From Nissolia schottii (Eukaryota > Streptophyta > Magnoliopsida > Fabales > Fabaceae), in NCBI GenBank assembly GCA_003254905.1, contig QANU01110956.1, positions 116,570 to 180,569 on the forward strand: a DNA stretch of 64,000 nt, in the 5' to 3' direction. This document shows, piece after piece, positions 22,346 through 34,815 of this stretch (within the stretch, counting starts at the first letter, position 1; every line of letters begins with the position of its first letter). Under the pieces are notes generated by a model. The model worked only from the letters and a program-made list of their open reading frames with translations. It did not search any database and had not been told where the DNA came from. A program made the translations under genes and the position numbers.

Positions 22346-23260
22346 ATCGTAACAATAATAATAATGACAAGCCGTACCTATGGTTTATAATTTCAAGGAT
22401 TACGAAATCAATTTTTTTAATTTCAATGACTCAGACTTACGGTTCAAACAACCACAATCAACTTTAACTCAATAAAATCCACTTAACTTTTTTAGTCCGA
22501 AAGAAGATTTTGGCATCAAATTGTGTTAAAGCTGATCTTAAGTTAATGAGAATTGGGTTCTTGATCATTCTCCATCGCTATGCTCTAATAACTAAGTTGG
22601 CAAAATGAGAATGTCCTTTTCTTGGATGGAAGCTAGATACAGAGCACGTTTAGATGTTGTTTAAGAGCTTGAGGTGTAAAGTTATGTTTAATCAGTTTGT
22701 TGAAGTAAATTAGGCGGTGTACATGCCTAAGGTAAGGTGGCGTCTAGTTATCTTGACAGATGCTAGCTAACAGAGTGGATTATCTCAACCATTTGGGTTT
22801 AACACTTTAGAAGATAAGCCCAATTTCTTGTCATCCTTTATTTTAAATTCCATCAGGCCCAACCCAACCCTATCCCACATTTCATCCAAAAGGATAATGC
22901 AAATACCAGCAGCACCCCCAGTCAGTCAGTCACTCACTCAATGTAAACAGCAGCATTACGCAAATTTAGTAATTTACCCCTACTAAAAAGTATACTTTAC
23001 AATTAGCTTATTTATAAAATTTAACATAATTTATAGAACAATTATTTTCCTCAAAACTTTAGCAAAAGTTAGAACCAAAAACATGCTAATAGAGGAAATA
23101 TCCAATACATAACAAGAAACCAGAAAAGAAGAAGACAGTGAAAAAATGGAACTAACTCATTTTTTTAACCTTGCAACTTAAACAGTTGAAATTAAACAAC
23201 CACCCCCCCCCCACAAAAAAAAAATATCAAATTGAAAGAAATTAGTGCGAAAACGAAACC

Positions 23261-23803
23261 CTAAACGATTGAAATCTTGGCACCAGCTTCTTCGAGCTGC
23301 TTCTTCGCGTCCTCTGCTTCATCTTTCGAGATTCCTTCCTTGAATTTCTTCGGCAAACCTTCAATCAGTTCCTTCGCCTCCTTCAGCGCAAGGCTTGTCA
23401 ATCCCCTGACCGCCTTAATCACCGCGATTCTCGCGTTGCTCGGCACGTCCTCGATCACCACGTCGAACTCCGTCTTCTCCTCCACCGCCGCGGCCGGCGC
23501 CTCGCCGTCGGCAGGTGCCGCGACCACGGCGGCGGGGGCGAAGGAAGCGGCGGAGACGCCGAGCTTGTCCTGCAGGTAGTCGACGAGGGTCTTGGCCTCC
23601 TCCAGGGTGAGGCCGGAGATCTCGGCGCCGAGATTCTCGATTTTCTCCGGCGCGGAGACCGCGGCGAGGGGGCGGAGGCTGGCGGCGCGGTGGGAGACGG
23701 TGAAGGAGGTTGAGGGGAAGTGGACGGTGGTGGATTTGGAGGAGGAGAGTGGGTGCGCAGGATAAGAGAGAGTTAGGGTCGAAAGGGTTGTGGTTGTTGC
23801 CAT
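23261..23803 (-). CDS. RPL12: Plastid 50S ribosomal protein L12 (bL12c), nuclear-encoded
   Basis: Intronless, 180 aa. Residues 1 to about 55 form a Ser/Thr-rich chloroplast transit peptide ([20 protein letters not shown]...). The mature protein starts near '[12 protein letters not shown]', with the N-terminal dimerisation helices ('[19 protein letters not shown]'), an Ala/Pro-rich hinge, and the globular C-terminal domain from '[12 protein letters not shown]' through '[19 protein letters not shown]' to '[10 protein letters not shown]'. bL12 forms the ribosomal stalk, which recruits elongation factors in plastid translation. The open frame runs 127 codons further upstream, but that part spans a tRNA-like gene and has no transit-peptide character, so the ATG at 23803 is chosen. 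A GATAAGG-type light element lies about 100 bp upstream. Confidence 0.95.
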   Translation of the reverse strand: MATTTTLSTLTLSYPAHPLSSSKSTTVHFPSTSFTVSHRAASLRPLAAVSAPEKIENLGAEISGLTLEEAKTLVDYLQDKLGVSAASFAPAAVVAAPADGEAPAAAVEEKTEFDVVIEDVPSNARIAVIKAVRGLTSLALKEAKELIEGLPKKFKEGISKDEAEDAKKQLEEAGAKISIV

Positions 23804-24044
23804 TATTGTTATTTTTCTTTTTTCTTTTTTTCCTTTCTGCTTCAGGAATTGAAAATGGGAGTGTGTGCTTGAAGGATGGTAAGGAAAGAAGATAGGAAAA
23901 GGATAAGGTGGAATGGTGTGCACCGATGTTACCATATTGCCCCTTGTCTGTGATAACAGGTTGTGTGTGGGTGTTTCAATTGGACAAGGGAGGGTAGAAT
24001 GGGTGTTTCGCAACATGAACGAAAAATCATGAAAATTGAGGGGG

Positions 24045-24116
24045 GGGGCATTCCGAGAATCGAACTCGGGATCTCTCGGACCCAAAGCGAGAATCATACC
24101 CCTAGCCCAAATGCCC
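24045..24116 (-). tRNA. tRNA-Pro (anticodon UGG), probably degraded
   Basis: A 72-nt cloverleaf on the minus strand. The acceptor stem GGGCATT/AATGCCC is perfect, the T arm CCGAG-TTCGATT-CTCGG is intact, and the anticodon loop TTTGGGT gives UGG. Compared with the usual plant tRNA-Pro(UGG) recalled from memory there are four substitutions. Two break stems: G instead of T at position 11 (D stem, opposite A24) and C instead of G at position 39 (anticodon stem, a C-C mismatch with C31). It may be a pseudogene or a weak locus. It lies 240 bp upstream of the L12 start codon on the same strand, beside a G9 run. Confidence 0.8.
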
Positions 24117-26167
24117 ACATGTAATTTTGTTGTTGTTCTGCTTTTGGTACAAGTAGCTATAGTTCTATACGTACATAGAACCAACGATTTCCGTCTAGTA
24201 GATTAGATTAAATACCAAAAAAAAAGAAAAAATGTCATCCCTGGCTGTCAATGTTATTGCTTGATCATCTGTTTAGACTCCCATGCACTAAGATTAACAC
24301 TATTACCACTCTCCAATTGCTGGGCTACGATGTCATACTCTTCCATGGTTCCACCTTCAAGGAAACCCCTCTCCCCCCCCCCTCCCCCCAATCAAGTTGA
24401 CCCTTATGAGAAATTATTGTATGATTATAGAGTATTTAAGTGAATTGTGTTCCATCCAATAATAAAATAACATTGATAAGATTTACACTTTTATTTGAAA
24501 TGTCAAATTGTCATTGCCTAAATGCCACGTGACTATAATAATTTCTCTAAATTTACTAGTACTACTACACGACTAGTCACCATAACAGACAACTTCGCCA
24601 ACAATAAACATACTGCCAAGACAATGTGAACACTCTGGAGTAATTAATTTTTCGTAGGTCATTGAAAATCAATTGATCTTCAAGACAGTACGGTTCCTTG
24701 AGGCCCACAAACAATATTTTTAAACTTGATACAAATAAAAAACGGACATTTGTTCTCAAAACAATAATACTGACAGGCCCAGTAAAAAGCCCAAAAAATG
24801 GGTGCCACCTTGATAATTGTTGTTACTCAAGTCCAGGAAACAAAACCATTGTCCACTTTTTATGTCTTTTCTTACTTCCAAGTGACTCAAAAAAGTTCAT
24901 AGGGTGTACAAGATCCGACTTGACCCAACGTAGTACATATAGTTCGTACAACACAGGAAGGATAAAAAATGGATTGAAAGGTAAAAGGAGTAATGCGCAA
25001 ACTTTTAAGTTTGTCAACCTTGTAGCAATTCTACACAACCACAATGGTATAACTAGAATTTGTGATAGAAATTATGATGGTGTTTGGATGAAATGAAAGA
25101 AACGATAGAGACACTTGTTCATTCATTGATCAATAATATATTATTATTATTATTGCATCATCTTGATAAATCTTTTTGTTGTCCAGCATTTTCCTTTCTC
25201 AATATATATATATATATATTAGATTGGTTATTTTGTTATTATCATTATTAAGATAAATTATACTGTGTACGTACTCTCTTAAAATTGAGTGATATTTCAT
25301 TAATAAGAAGGTTTAATTACCCTTACTTATGAGGGCAAGCAATATATTAAACACAAGAAGAATCCAAACAGTTTATCATAAAGACTTGCACACCCCACCC
25401 ACGTGCAACTAGGCCATTTGTTTTTAACATGTTTTGTTTCAACAATAATCTTTAAGCTTATGATCCTCTTTGCACGTATACAAATGTTATTTTGCAAAGG
25501 CACATATTCTGTTTTATCCAGCTAGCTACCTACTCACAAGAATTGTTCACTTTGTAATCATACCATAGTCTTTTTTCAAAACCAGAACTCTCAGTTTATA
25601 TTATGCAGTCCCACTTTATCAAGTGTGAAGAGAGAGCATGATCAGAACTGATGTGTATTTTTCCGAATGAAAAAAAACAAGAGTGATCAGAAAATTAAAA
25701 AAATAACAAAACTAATTTCGACAACAGTTTATAGGCATACGTACGTTAAGCCATCAAACTAAGCAAAATCAGTTGAATAATTTGAAGAATTAATGTGATG
25801 AACATGACCTTCCTATATAACAGATCATACAAGCTAGCTAATACAAAGATACCAAGAATATAGAAGGAGAAAAATAACAGAATAGATTTCTCCTAGAATT
25901 GTATTGTATGTGATTCATCTATGTCATCATCATACACACTTTGAAAACATTATACACCAGAGTTATATATATATATATATATATATATANAATTTTGTCT
26001 CATCTTAAATCGCTGGCTCACGTTTCTTTCTTTTCTTCTCTTTTATGCAGTGGCCGACCCCCCACGTGAATGATCCTTATCCATCACATGTGATATTTTT
26101 TTAATTTGCGCATAAAAAACACGTGACAAAATTGAAAAAGAAAAATGAAGGGGAAATAGAGAGAGCA

Positions 26168-26195
26168 TGCATCTATCTATCTATCTATCTATCTC
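26168..26195. repeat. (CTAT)n microsatellite
   Basis: About six to seven copies of a CTAT/ATCT unit in tandem, following a (GA)-rich segment. A simple-sequence repeat and potential polymorphic marker. Confidence 0.85.
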
Positions 26196-27247
26196 CCCTT
26201 TTGATACGAAATAGGCACACAGTGAAAGCCCACAAGTAATTGTCCTCATTTCCTTTCTAAGTTATGGCACAAGCCTGAGGACAAAGGCCTCTATAGTCAC
26301 CACTCCTCTCTCTCATAATCCATTTGTCTTGAATAAGTGCTTTTGGAGCTTAAAGTTGAAGTTTGGTACACCATATATGAATGCTATAACTCTCTCATGT
26401 CGTCACTACTTCTGCTATGCCTAACTTTGTGCTTTCACAAGATGACAAGTCTCCTTTCCCCCCATAAGAATTCCATGAATTATATTCATCGTCGATACGA
26501 TCGAGATAACCGACAAGCTATTGGACAAGGACAAGTGGCAAATATCTTAGTTTCCGAACTAAAATGTTATTCTTTATGTGATTCGGAACATATCTAACAT
26601 ACGACGCTCTAAGGTTCAGCGTACGAGACTTCTACTGATGAGATATGATCAACAGAGAGACTATTTTCAAGATTTTAAAGCATGACCTCCAAGTTATATA
26701 TAGGACAACAATCTTATTGTTGCATCAAAAAATATCTACCGACAAGCTAATTAAAAAGACTACTATGTTGATAATAGTAAATAGTAATTTTTTGTTTATT
26801 GAAGGGGAAGGGGCTATATGGATTTTATTTAAGAGGGGGGGGGGCATGTGAATGTGAAGACTTCAATTGCACTCATCACCAAGAAATTAGGTTTACGTCG
26901 GGGTCCAATATGTTTGCATGGCCATGCACCAAAGTGGGTAATAGGGAGAAAAAGGAGGTGTGAATCATTGGCAAAAATAGCTAGTGCTTTTCTTCTATAT
27001 TGTTCCATTATAGCTTTGTTTTTCCACGTGCCCAATTTCTTGTGGGTTTAGTTAGGCAGTTTTGTATGGGGGCAGTTTTTTTTTTTCCTTTTTCCAAAAT
27101 GTAAATACAAGTTCCTGACCCTACTCGCCTTGTTGCCTTTCCATTTATATGAATGAGAGAAAGTTTGAGACTACTAACTAGCTGAAAAACACATCAATCT
27201 CACACGTCCTTGCCTAATGCTAGATCATATCTAAAAAAAAAAAAAAA

Positions 27248-27898
27248 NNNNNNNNNNNNNNNNNNNNNNNNNNNNNNNNNNNNNNNNNNNNNNNNNNNNN
27301 NNNNNNNNNNNNNNNNNNNNNNNNNNNNNNNNNNNNNNNNNNNNNNNNNNNNNNNNNNNNNNNNNNNNNNNNNNNNNNNNNNNNNNNNNNNNNNNNNNNN
27401 NNNNNNNNNNNNNNNNNNNNNNNNNNNNNNNNNNNNNNNNNNNNNNNNNNNNNNNNNNNNNNNNNNNNNNNNNNNNNNNNNNNNNNNNNNNNNNNNNNNN
27501 NNNNNNNNNNNNNNNNNNNNNNNNNNNNNNNNNNNNNNNNNNNNNNNNNNNNNNNNNNNNNNNNNNNNNNNNNNNNNNNNNNNNNNNNNNNNNNNNNNNN
27601 NNNNNNNNNNNNNNNNNNNNNNNNNNNNNNNNNNNNNNNNNNNNNNNNNNNNNNNNNNNNNNNNNNNNNNNNNNNNNNNNNNNNNNNNNNNNNNNNNNNN
27701 NNNNNNNNNNNNNNNNNNNNNNNNNNNNNNNNNNNNNNNNNNNNNNNNNNNNNNNNNNNNNNNNNNNNNNNNNNNNNNNNNNNNNNNNNNNNNNNNNNNN
27801 NNNNNNNNNNNNNNNNNNNNNNNNNNNNNNNNNNNNNNNNNNNNNNNNNNNNNNNNNNNNNNNNNNNNNNNNNNNNNNNNNNNNNNNNNNNNNNNNNN
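27248..27898. other. Assembly gap (651 N)
   Basis: A run of undetermined bases bounded by a poly-A stretch on the left and an (AT)n stretch of about 40 bases on the right. Low-complexity edges explain why assembly failed. Gene content inside cannot be judged. Confidence 0.99.
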
Positions 27899-27943
<45 letters not shown>

Positions 27944-28325
27944 ATAATTGGATTTACTATATATAATAAGAGCATGCCTTTCACTGAAAACATACTATGC
28001 TTCAAGGTTTTGTGGTTTTTCTCAAACACATTTTATATATAAAAACCCAACCTATCATTTACTATATAACATGCACAGAGAGATATTATAAACTCCTATG
28101 TTACAAATCCATAATTACTAATTTAGTTTGTACTTAAAAAAACACCAAACCTCAACTACTTATTTATAAACAGACCTAATTATAATTGTTATTTCAGCTA
28201 GATAAACTCTAGCTTAATTGGCACATATATAATTAAGTACTCATATAAATATATTATGTTATATAATAATATATTTATATAATATATGCATATATATAGG
28301 TGTTTTAATAATTTAAATTATTCAT

Positions 28326-31300
28326 TCATTCCCCATTGAGTAATTGCATTGACCAGATATCCTCCATGCTCCAATAGTTGTTGTCATTGGCACAACAACT
28401 TGATTGATCAGGAATTGTAGGGAATTGATGATGATGAGTTGGGAAAAATGGCTCCAAATTATTATGATTATTGGTTCCATGTTGGTAATTATTTGAGGGT
28501 GGAGGAGAGTATGTCTCCATGGGATCATGATGATGAGCCATGGTGGATGATGATGCTTGGCTCAGGCTAATTCCATGGTGATGATGATGATGATGATGAT
28601 GATGATCATGGTTCATGTGATGATGATCTGATGAAGAACTTTGTTGTTGTTGTTGTTGTTGTTGTTGTTGATGGTGGAAGGTCTCAGCTTGCTTGATGTG
28701 TTTTTGGATCCTTGTCCTCCAGAAGTTCTTGATCTCATTATCTGTTCTTCCAGGAAGATGCTTCGCTATTTTGGACCACCTGCATTTTCATAGTGAGATG
28801 AATGATTATTTTAGCTTTGTGAAAGATAGTGACACATACCTGAAATGTACTACAAACTTTGCTTTGCCATGCATGTGTATCTAAAATTTAATTTATTTGT
28901 ACTGACAATATAAAAATACTGTTAATCAATGAAAATAATAATAATAAAAAAGTAACAATTTGTCATGTTAACCCATAGAAATTAAGGTTAATTATATAAT
29001 TATTCAACATGACACAACAACTTGCTTTATTTATATTAGTTAACCGTGTAAAAAATATTTAGGGTTAATAACAAAACTCTAAATCGTAAAAAATTTCAAT
29101 ATATAATACTTAAACTCATATATACGTTTACGTTATATATCTTGATTTGTCAAAACAAACATATGTCCTAGGCTGCTGCTTATCATAAGCATCTACTAAT
29201 AATGCTAATTAGTGTTACCTTCACATCAAGCATTTGGTTTAGGTGTATATTAATGAGACCAAAAAAAATGCACGATTATTAAACCTATTGATCATGATGA
29301 CAGATGGAAACCGGTAAAATGATACTAGGTTAAAAGAAATGTATGGTGAAAAATTGTGTGCATGTGTGAGTGAAGAAGAGGGAGGATAAACTCAAAACAT
29401 ATATGTGAAGTTTCTTGAAAAAGGAAAGCATAAAGTTATTATTGAATTTAAAGCTGTCAATGGGGTGCCTCGTTTTATTGATAGGCTTAGTAAATAAATG
29501 TATTACGGACACTCGTTAAAAAATCAATAAAGAGAAAAATTAAAAATATTAATATATTTAATGTAATGAAAATTTTAAAATTTAATTTTTTAATCAAAAT
29601 TTTTCTTATTTTGATTTTTAAACGAGTGTCTTATACCAATAATAGAAAAATATCAACACTTATGATATTAAATAGGTATCGTGTATGTCTCATCGAGATC
29701 ATGTTCCTTGGCTGAGAATAAAAGTGATACATGTTATACACTCACACGTATAAAAAGAGAATTGTGATGAGATGCTGAAGGACCCTTTGGAAAAATGGTG
29801 CCTTTGCTTTGCAGCTGGGGCTCCAAGATCACCAAAATTCCAAGATTTTCTCAATGCATATTGCCTCAGGTAGAAAGCATTATTTCATTTGATTCAAACA
29901 TCTCCAATTCTCTTTTTCCATCTATGTATATACCTATTATTTAAAAAAAAAAAAACAGTTTTTGTGCTTTGTATTTATCCACTTACAAAATTTTCAATAT
30001 AAACAAAAACATCATCTAAAAATTCCTTTCTTTTTCCTATTTTTTTTTCTTGTATTTTGACTACTCCCATACACATATGTAAACTTACTTTATATACTTC
30101 TTCTCTTTATTCAAGAAAAAGCCACGTGTGCCAAAGCAGATTTTTCATTCCTAGCTAGTCACTAAAGGTACCTTATATACAATATTAAAATAAATATACT
30201 ATTTGAGGAAATTAACTGAATTGAATAAGCTTTCATTTATGTATTTTTTTTTTTTCATTTTAGTCTATGGTGGTTTTCTTTTGTTGGAAAAAGGGTGAAA
30301 GGTACTAAGTTGGAGCTAGCTAGTGATTTATCGGTATATGCATTATGTAACTCTATCATAATTTTACAATTGCATTTGTCATTACCAAGAAGAGCCAAAA
30401 AGAAAAAAAAATGCATTGTATTGGTTTGGACCTATATTTATATTTCTTCCAAACTCCTTGAAAGTTCTCTTTCATCTAAGCTAGAGTTTCTATTTAAATG
30501 TGCCCCACTTCCATGAGGTCGATCAACCTAAAATAGAAGCCATCTCCTCCAAAACTATTTCCTTCTCATTCTAGACACAGCCAATTGTTAAAAAAAAAAA
30601 AAGAATAAAAATATATATAGCTTCATTCTTACATACATACATACATATATATATATATATACTTATAATTAAATTAAATATTCTTGAGGCATCAATCCAT
30701 GTTCATATATTTCCTGTTTACTTATTTTTAATGGGATTTCCTGTTTAAGAAAAGCAACACTTTTCTAGCTATATTTTCTTAGTGTTTCTTTTCCTTATGA
30801 TATTCAGAGTACTGTTCTTCACCTTATACTAAGTTTTTTAACATTTTATCACTATAATTATTATTAACTCATTTTTATTCAAAAAAAAAACCTAAGTAGT
30901 GTGTATATCCAAAGAGATCTTACCCATTCCTTAATATCAAATTATATACCAATTATCTAGAGTATTTTCCTCCCACATCCAGCCTCCAACATTTAGAATG
31001 AAGGGAAACGCTTTTGCATTCAATCAAATCATGAATTTTTTTCTTGAAGAAAGAATGAACCACATGGAAGAATTGAAAAGAAAAGAAAAGGCATATATAA
31101 AATTGATGCCTATTGATTCCTTTATGTTCTCTGGTTAGATCTAAATCTCACCACCTGTCCTATGTTTGAAGGTCCACGACATTTTTACTCATGCTCCATC
31201 TTTCATTATACTCTCTCTATTTAAAAAATAACCGTCCGTTTAACTGTTGTATTAAGATATTTTTAGGTTCAAACACACTAAAGCAGTCAAACATTTAATT

Positions 31301-31917
31301 ATTATATTCAATTACAATGAGTCAAAATATACCAAAATTGTCAAATAGACGATTATTCTAAAGGAAGGGATGGAGTAACATAGCTCAAGAAAAAGGAAAA
31401 GCAAGGGAGATTAGAAAGATTAAATAGAACAAAAAGGAAAACATATAACATGTACCTTTAAAGGAAAATCTCTCCAATTCTTCCATTGGGATGAAATCAT
31501 GCTCAAACAATCATTTTGGCGGCTTTAAAAAAATTAAGAAAAAGAGATTTTTATTACATGAGAGGAATTATATTTGGCCATGAGTTCTATACAACCCCCC
31601 CCCCTTCCCCATGAGTTAGGCAATCTTCTTCTTGGCTAGAATTCTCTCAAAAACCACAAAACCTCTCTCTACCACAAGGCAACAAGTATAGTCTTCCCAA
31701 GACATGTACTAATGCTGCCTTTATAGTGGTGTGCTTCCAATAACCAATTACTAGGCAATAACTTTTTTATTCTATTATTTTGGTGACACAAATTAAAATA
31801 AAAATTATGTGAATAACAATACCCTTTCTTCAAGAAATATGAGCTATAGCAACTACAACACACATGCACTACTCATTTTTATTTTTTAGTATAAATATAA
31901 AATAAATATAATGACCA

Positions 31918-31964
<47 letters not shown>

Positions 31965-32383
31965 AATATTCACCTATTTCCCCACTTTGCATGAAGTTCC
32001 ATGATCAAGAGCTGTTCCTCAGGTGTAATATTTCCTCTTCTAACATCAGGGCGAAGGTAGTTTAGCCACCTAAGCCTACAACTCTTTCCTGTACGTTTGA
32101 GACCTATAAAAAAATATAAATTGATTAATTATCACCCTAGCTAGGGTTTATGGAAGAAAATAGGGGGAAATTGAAAAGAGATGAAGACTGCGATCAAACT
32201 AAATATTTTAACTGAAAAAAATATATGTAAATTTAATTAATTACCGGCTGCTTTTGCCAAGGAGTTCCAAACACCTTCACCATGATTTGCAATATAGTTG
32301 ATCAAGATCAAGTCTTCTTCCATGGTCCATGGACCCTTTCTCACTTCAGGGTCTTGAGGTGAGTTACACGGTTTTTTGTCCAT
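28326..32383 (-). CDS. R2R3-MYB transcription factor, MYB21/24/57 type (subgroup 19)
   Basis: Three exons (32383-32245, 32103-31974, 28779-28326) give 240 aa; introns are 141 bp and 3,194 bp, GT-AG, at the conserved R2R3-MYB positions. Repeat R2 starts at '[17 protein letters not shown]' (about residue 15) and R3 at '[20 protein letters not shown]', ending in '[18 protein letters not shown]'. The tail holds ten glutamines, ten histidines, '[14 protein letters not shown]' and the C-terminal 'YWSMEDIW...LLNGE'. Those tail motifs mark subgroup 19, whose Arabidopsis members MYB21, MYB24 and MYB57 act downstream of jasmonate and JAZ proteins in stamen and petal maturation and flavonol control. It is a nuclear DNA-binding activator. 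A TATA-like TATTTAAAC lies upstream near 32515. Confidence 0.93.
31919..31956. repeat. (CA)n microsatellite next to a MYB splice donor
   Basis: About 19 CA units followed by a short (TA)n run, located within intron 2 of the MYB gene and ending only about 20 bases from the donor at 31973. In the sense orientation it is a (TG)n tract just downstream of the 5' splice site. Confidence 0.9.
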
Positions 32384-32817
32384 TCTTTTGTAAGTACTAT
32401 GATGAGAGAGACAAGAGAGATAGAGAGATTGAGAAATATATTTAAGAGAGTGAGAGAGAGAGAGAGAGGTGTGAAGAGAGAGATGGAAAATAATAATGGG
32501 TGTTGAAGGGTTTAAATAGAAGGAAAATTTGATGATTTGTTTGCTTGTGATTAAAGTATTCAATTAGTATTAACTAAAGATTTTTCATGTACCTAACTAT
32601 GTTTATCATATTACTATGTAATATGTTGCATGCATGAAAATACCAAGGAGTTTCGTATGTTTGCATGCATGACACTATTTTTTTGTTTCTTTCGGCACAC
32701 TATAACCTAGAAACTAATCTCCCTAAGTCCTCTCAAGTTATAAAGGCACATGCATTAGAAGTCCATACAAAAAGAAAGGAGGTAAGATATTTGAAAATAT
32801 ATTACTATAGTCATAGT

Positions 32818-33250
32818 TATGATTGTTAAACTTTCGAATTAACTTTTAAATTCGTATAAGGTTATCGTCATTCTATATAATATTGAGTTAATTAACTCTT
32901 TTAGTAAACTTGTACGAATTTAAATAAATAATTATATAAAAATCGGAAGCAAGTTTATGATTTTAAATTTACACTTAATTTTTTCTCAAAATATTCAAAT
33001 TTGATAACTTTTATTGGATATTTAGTTGACTTGCTTATATTGAATAATATATATTGAATTTATTAAGCTAATTTATATATTTATTATAATTAAGTTATGT
33101 TTTATTGAATTACAAATTAATACACGTACAAAATAATACATGACACAACAATTTACCCATAAATTAAGATATATTTTATGATAACATTGTTTCATATTAA
33201 TTAAAAATATGAATTTTAATTATATTTAGTTACTAATTATATTATCTGTA
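32818..33250. repeat. Truncated copy of the hAT-type element
   Basis: Begins TATGATTGTTAAACTTTCG and follows the element at 54170-54742 in order: 'cttttagtaaacttgtacga', 'taatatatattgaattta', 'taagttatgttttattgaa', 'aataatacatgacacaaca' and 'ttagttactaattatatt'. The right terminal inverted repeat is missing, so this copy is 3'-truncated. Confidence 0.65.
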
Positions 33251-34142
33251 ACCATTAATAAAGGGGATTCAAAAAGTAACCACATTTTGGTCTCTACTCA
33301 TTATATTTAACAGTTTTTTGAGTTTCATACTTATAATAAAAATATTTTATTTAATAATTCCCCAACTCCATCTTGCTCAAAGAAGTTACACTCATGACCC
33401 ACTAGTTTATGCTTCACAAACACTTTTACATACCTTCTATAACCATATTCTTTTAACCGCTATAGTAAATATATATATATATATATATATATAATAATAT
33501 AAATAGTAAAAATAAAATCATGCATCTTCATGCACTTAAAAAAAAAAAGAAAATTAATTCACTACTTGACCAACGCGAAGGCACTAGTTTATATAATATA
33601 TCTTTTATATGTGTAAACTCTTTTATAAGATATAAGTGATCAAGTCTTGGTAGTTAAATTTTATATGAATGATCACTTAAAAATTATATTTATATATATA
33701 TATATGGATGAACTAAAATGTGTTTTTTCATTTAATTATAATTTAAAATAAATATAATTATTTTATAAAAAATAATTAACTCATATTTTATAAAATAATG
33801 TATTGTATATAATATATAAATATAATTTATGTTTAAAATTATTATCATTATATTTTCAATATATACTATTATTTATTATTTGTTAATTTTTTATTTATTA
33901 TGATTTTAATTATTATTTTTATATAATTAATTATTATTTATATATACTTTATTATTATTATTATTATTATTATTATTTTCATAAATGTAAAAAATTGAGA
34001 GAGAATGAAAAAAAAATAGAGTCGTATACATCAAAATTTAATCAGATCTAATCTTTCATCTCAAGACTTGATAGAACTATATATCATTCTGATATATAGG
34101 AGAACTCAGTAATGTATAAGCTAATGCAATATAATTGGTTAC

Positions 34143-34815
34143 AACGTTTGGAAACCATGTGTTACGTTTGGTTGTTGAGACAAGACTAAAATACAAAGAC
34201 ATAGGGGCCGGGACATAAAAATAAAGACAGAGACGTACACGTCAATCTTGTATTCTGTTTGGTGACAGTGTACAAGATACACTTATTCGTATTTATATAT
34301 TGTTTGATTTAATAGAGACAAGAGAAAAAATACACTTCAAAATGACTTAAAATACTCTTATTGCATTAATTTAATAAATAAAATTAAAAAAGAAACACAT
34401 CATTCTTCGTCCCCGTGTCCCAGTAAATCAGAGTTACATAAAATACACAAATTTTTTGTCCTGAGACCCAAATTTTTGTATCTGTCTCAGTAAACAAACA
34501 AGATTTTTGTCTCTATGACTCAGTATTTCTGTCTTATCTAAGTAAACTAACGTTGACTCTGTGTCACACCATACAAAGACAAGAGGTTTAGAGAAATAGA
34601 CAAAAATATAAAACTTAAAATTGTATTTGTCTTGGGATAAATTTTTTAACTAATTTCTGTACAAAAAAAAAAAAGAAAGAACACATAAGACATGTTTGAG
34701 AATGATATTTAAGGTAATTTATGGACCTCAAAAATAGAAAGACGCATAATATGCATCTCTATTGTCTGTGTCTCCATATTTTCTGTCATAGGTCACTTAC
34801 TAAACGTTGCCCAAA
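34143..34815. mobile_element. Possible MITE-like element
   Basis: The left end has ACGTTTGGTTGTTGAGACAAG. The right end, on the complement, has ACGTTTAGTAAGTGACC followed by 'agacacagac'. The interior is full of GAGACA/TGTCTC-like words in both orientations ('agacagagac', 'tgtctctatg'). This pattern of imperfect inverted ends with internal short words fits a non-autonomous DNA transposon, perhaps with one copy nested in another. No target duplication was established. Confidence 0.4.

Larger units (their letters stand above)
20100..23260. other. Intergenic with several repeat remnants
   Basis: The first ~150 bases are the PWWP gene's leader and promoter, and the last ~100 are the 3' UTR of the L12 gene. 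Between them lie a dispersed repeat (about 20640-21165), a diverged direct-repeat pair (21545-22130) and a possible MITE (22135-22345). No supported gene is present; the GC-richer frame near 20400-20600 has no known domain. Confidence 0.5.
24117..28325. other. Intergenic with microsatellites and an assembly gap
   Basis: No gene is supported. Contents include a C-rich run near 24370, a (TA)n run near 25205, an (AT)n run at about 25966-25990 ending in one N, a (CTAT)n microsatellite near 26170-26195, a G8 run near 26836 and the 651-N gap. A segment near 26455-26760 looks like decayed retroelement sequence but cannot be assigned. The last ~300 bases are the MYB gene's 3' flank. Confidence 0.5.

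Noticed and set aside
23804-24184. N-terminal extension of the L12 frame by 127 codons
   Set aside because: The extension runs through a tRNA-like gene and promoter sequence; the transit peptide MATTTTLS begins at 23803.
27210-28029. Long frames across 27210-28029
   Set aside because: They are made of undetermined bases and (AT)n/poly-A sequence at the assembly gap.
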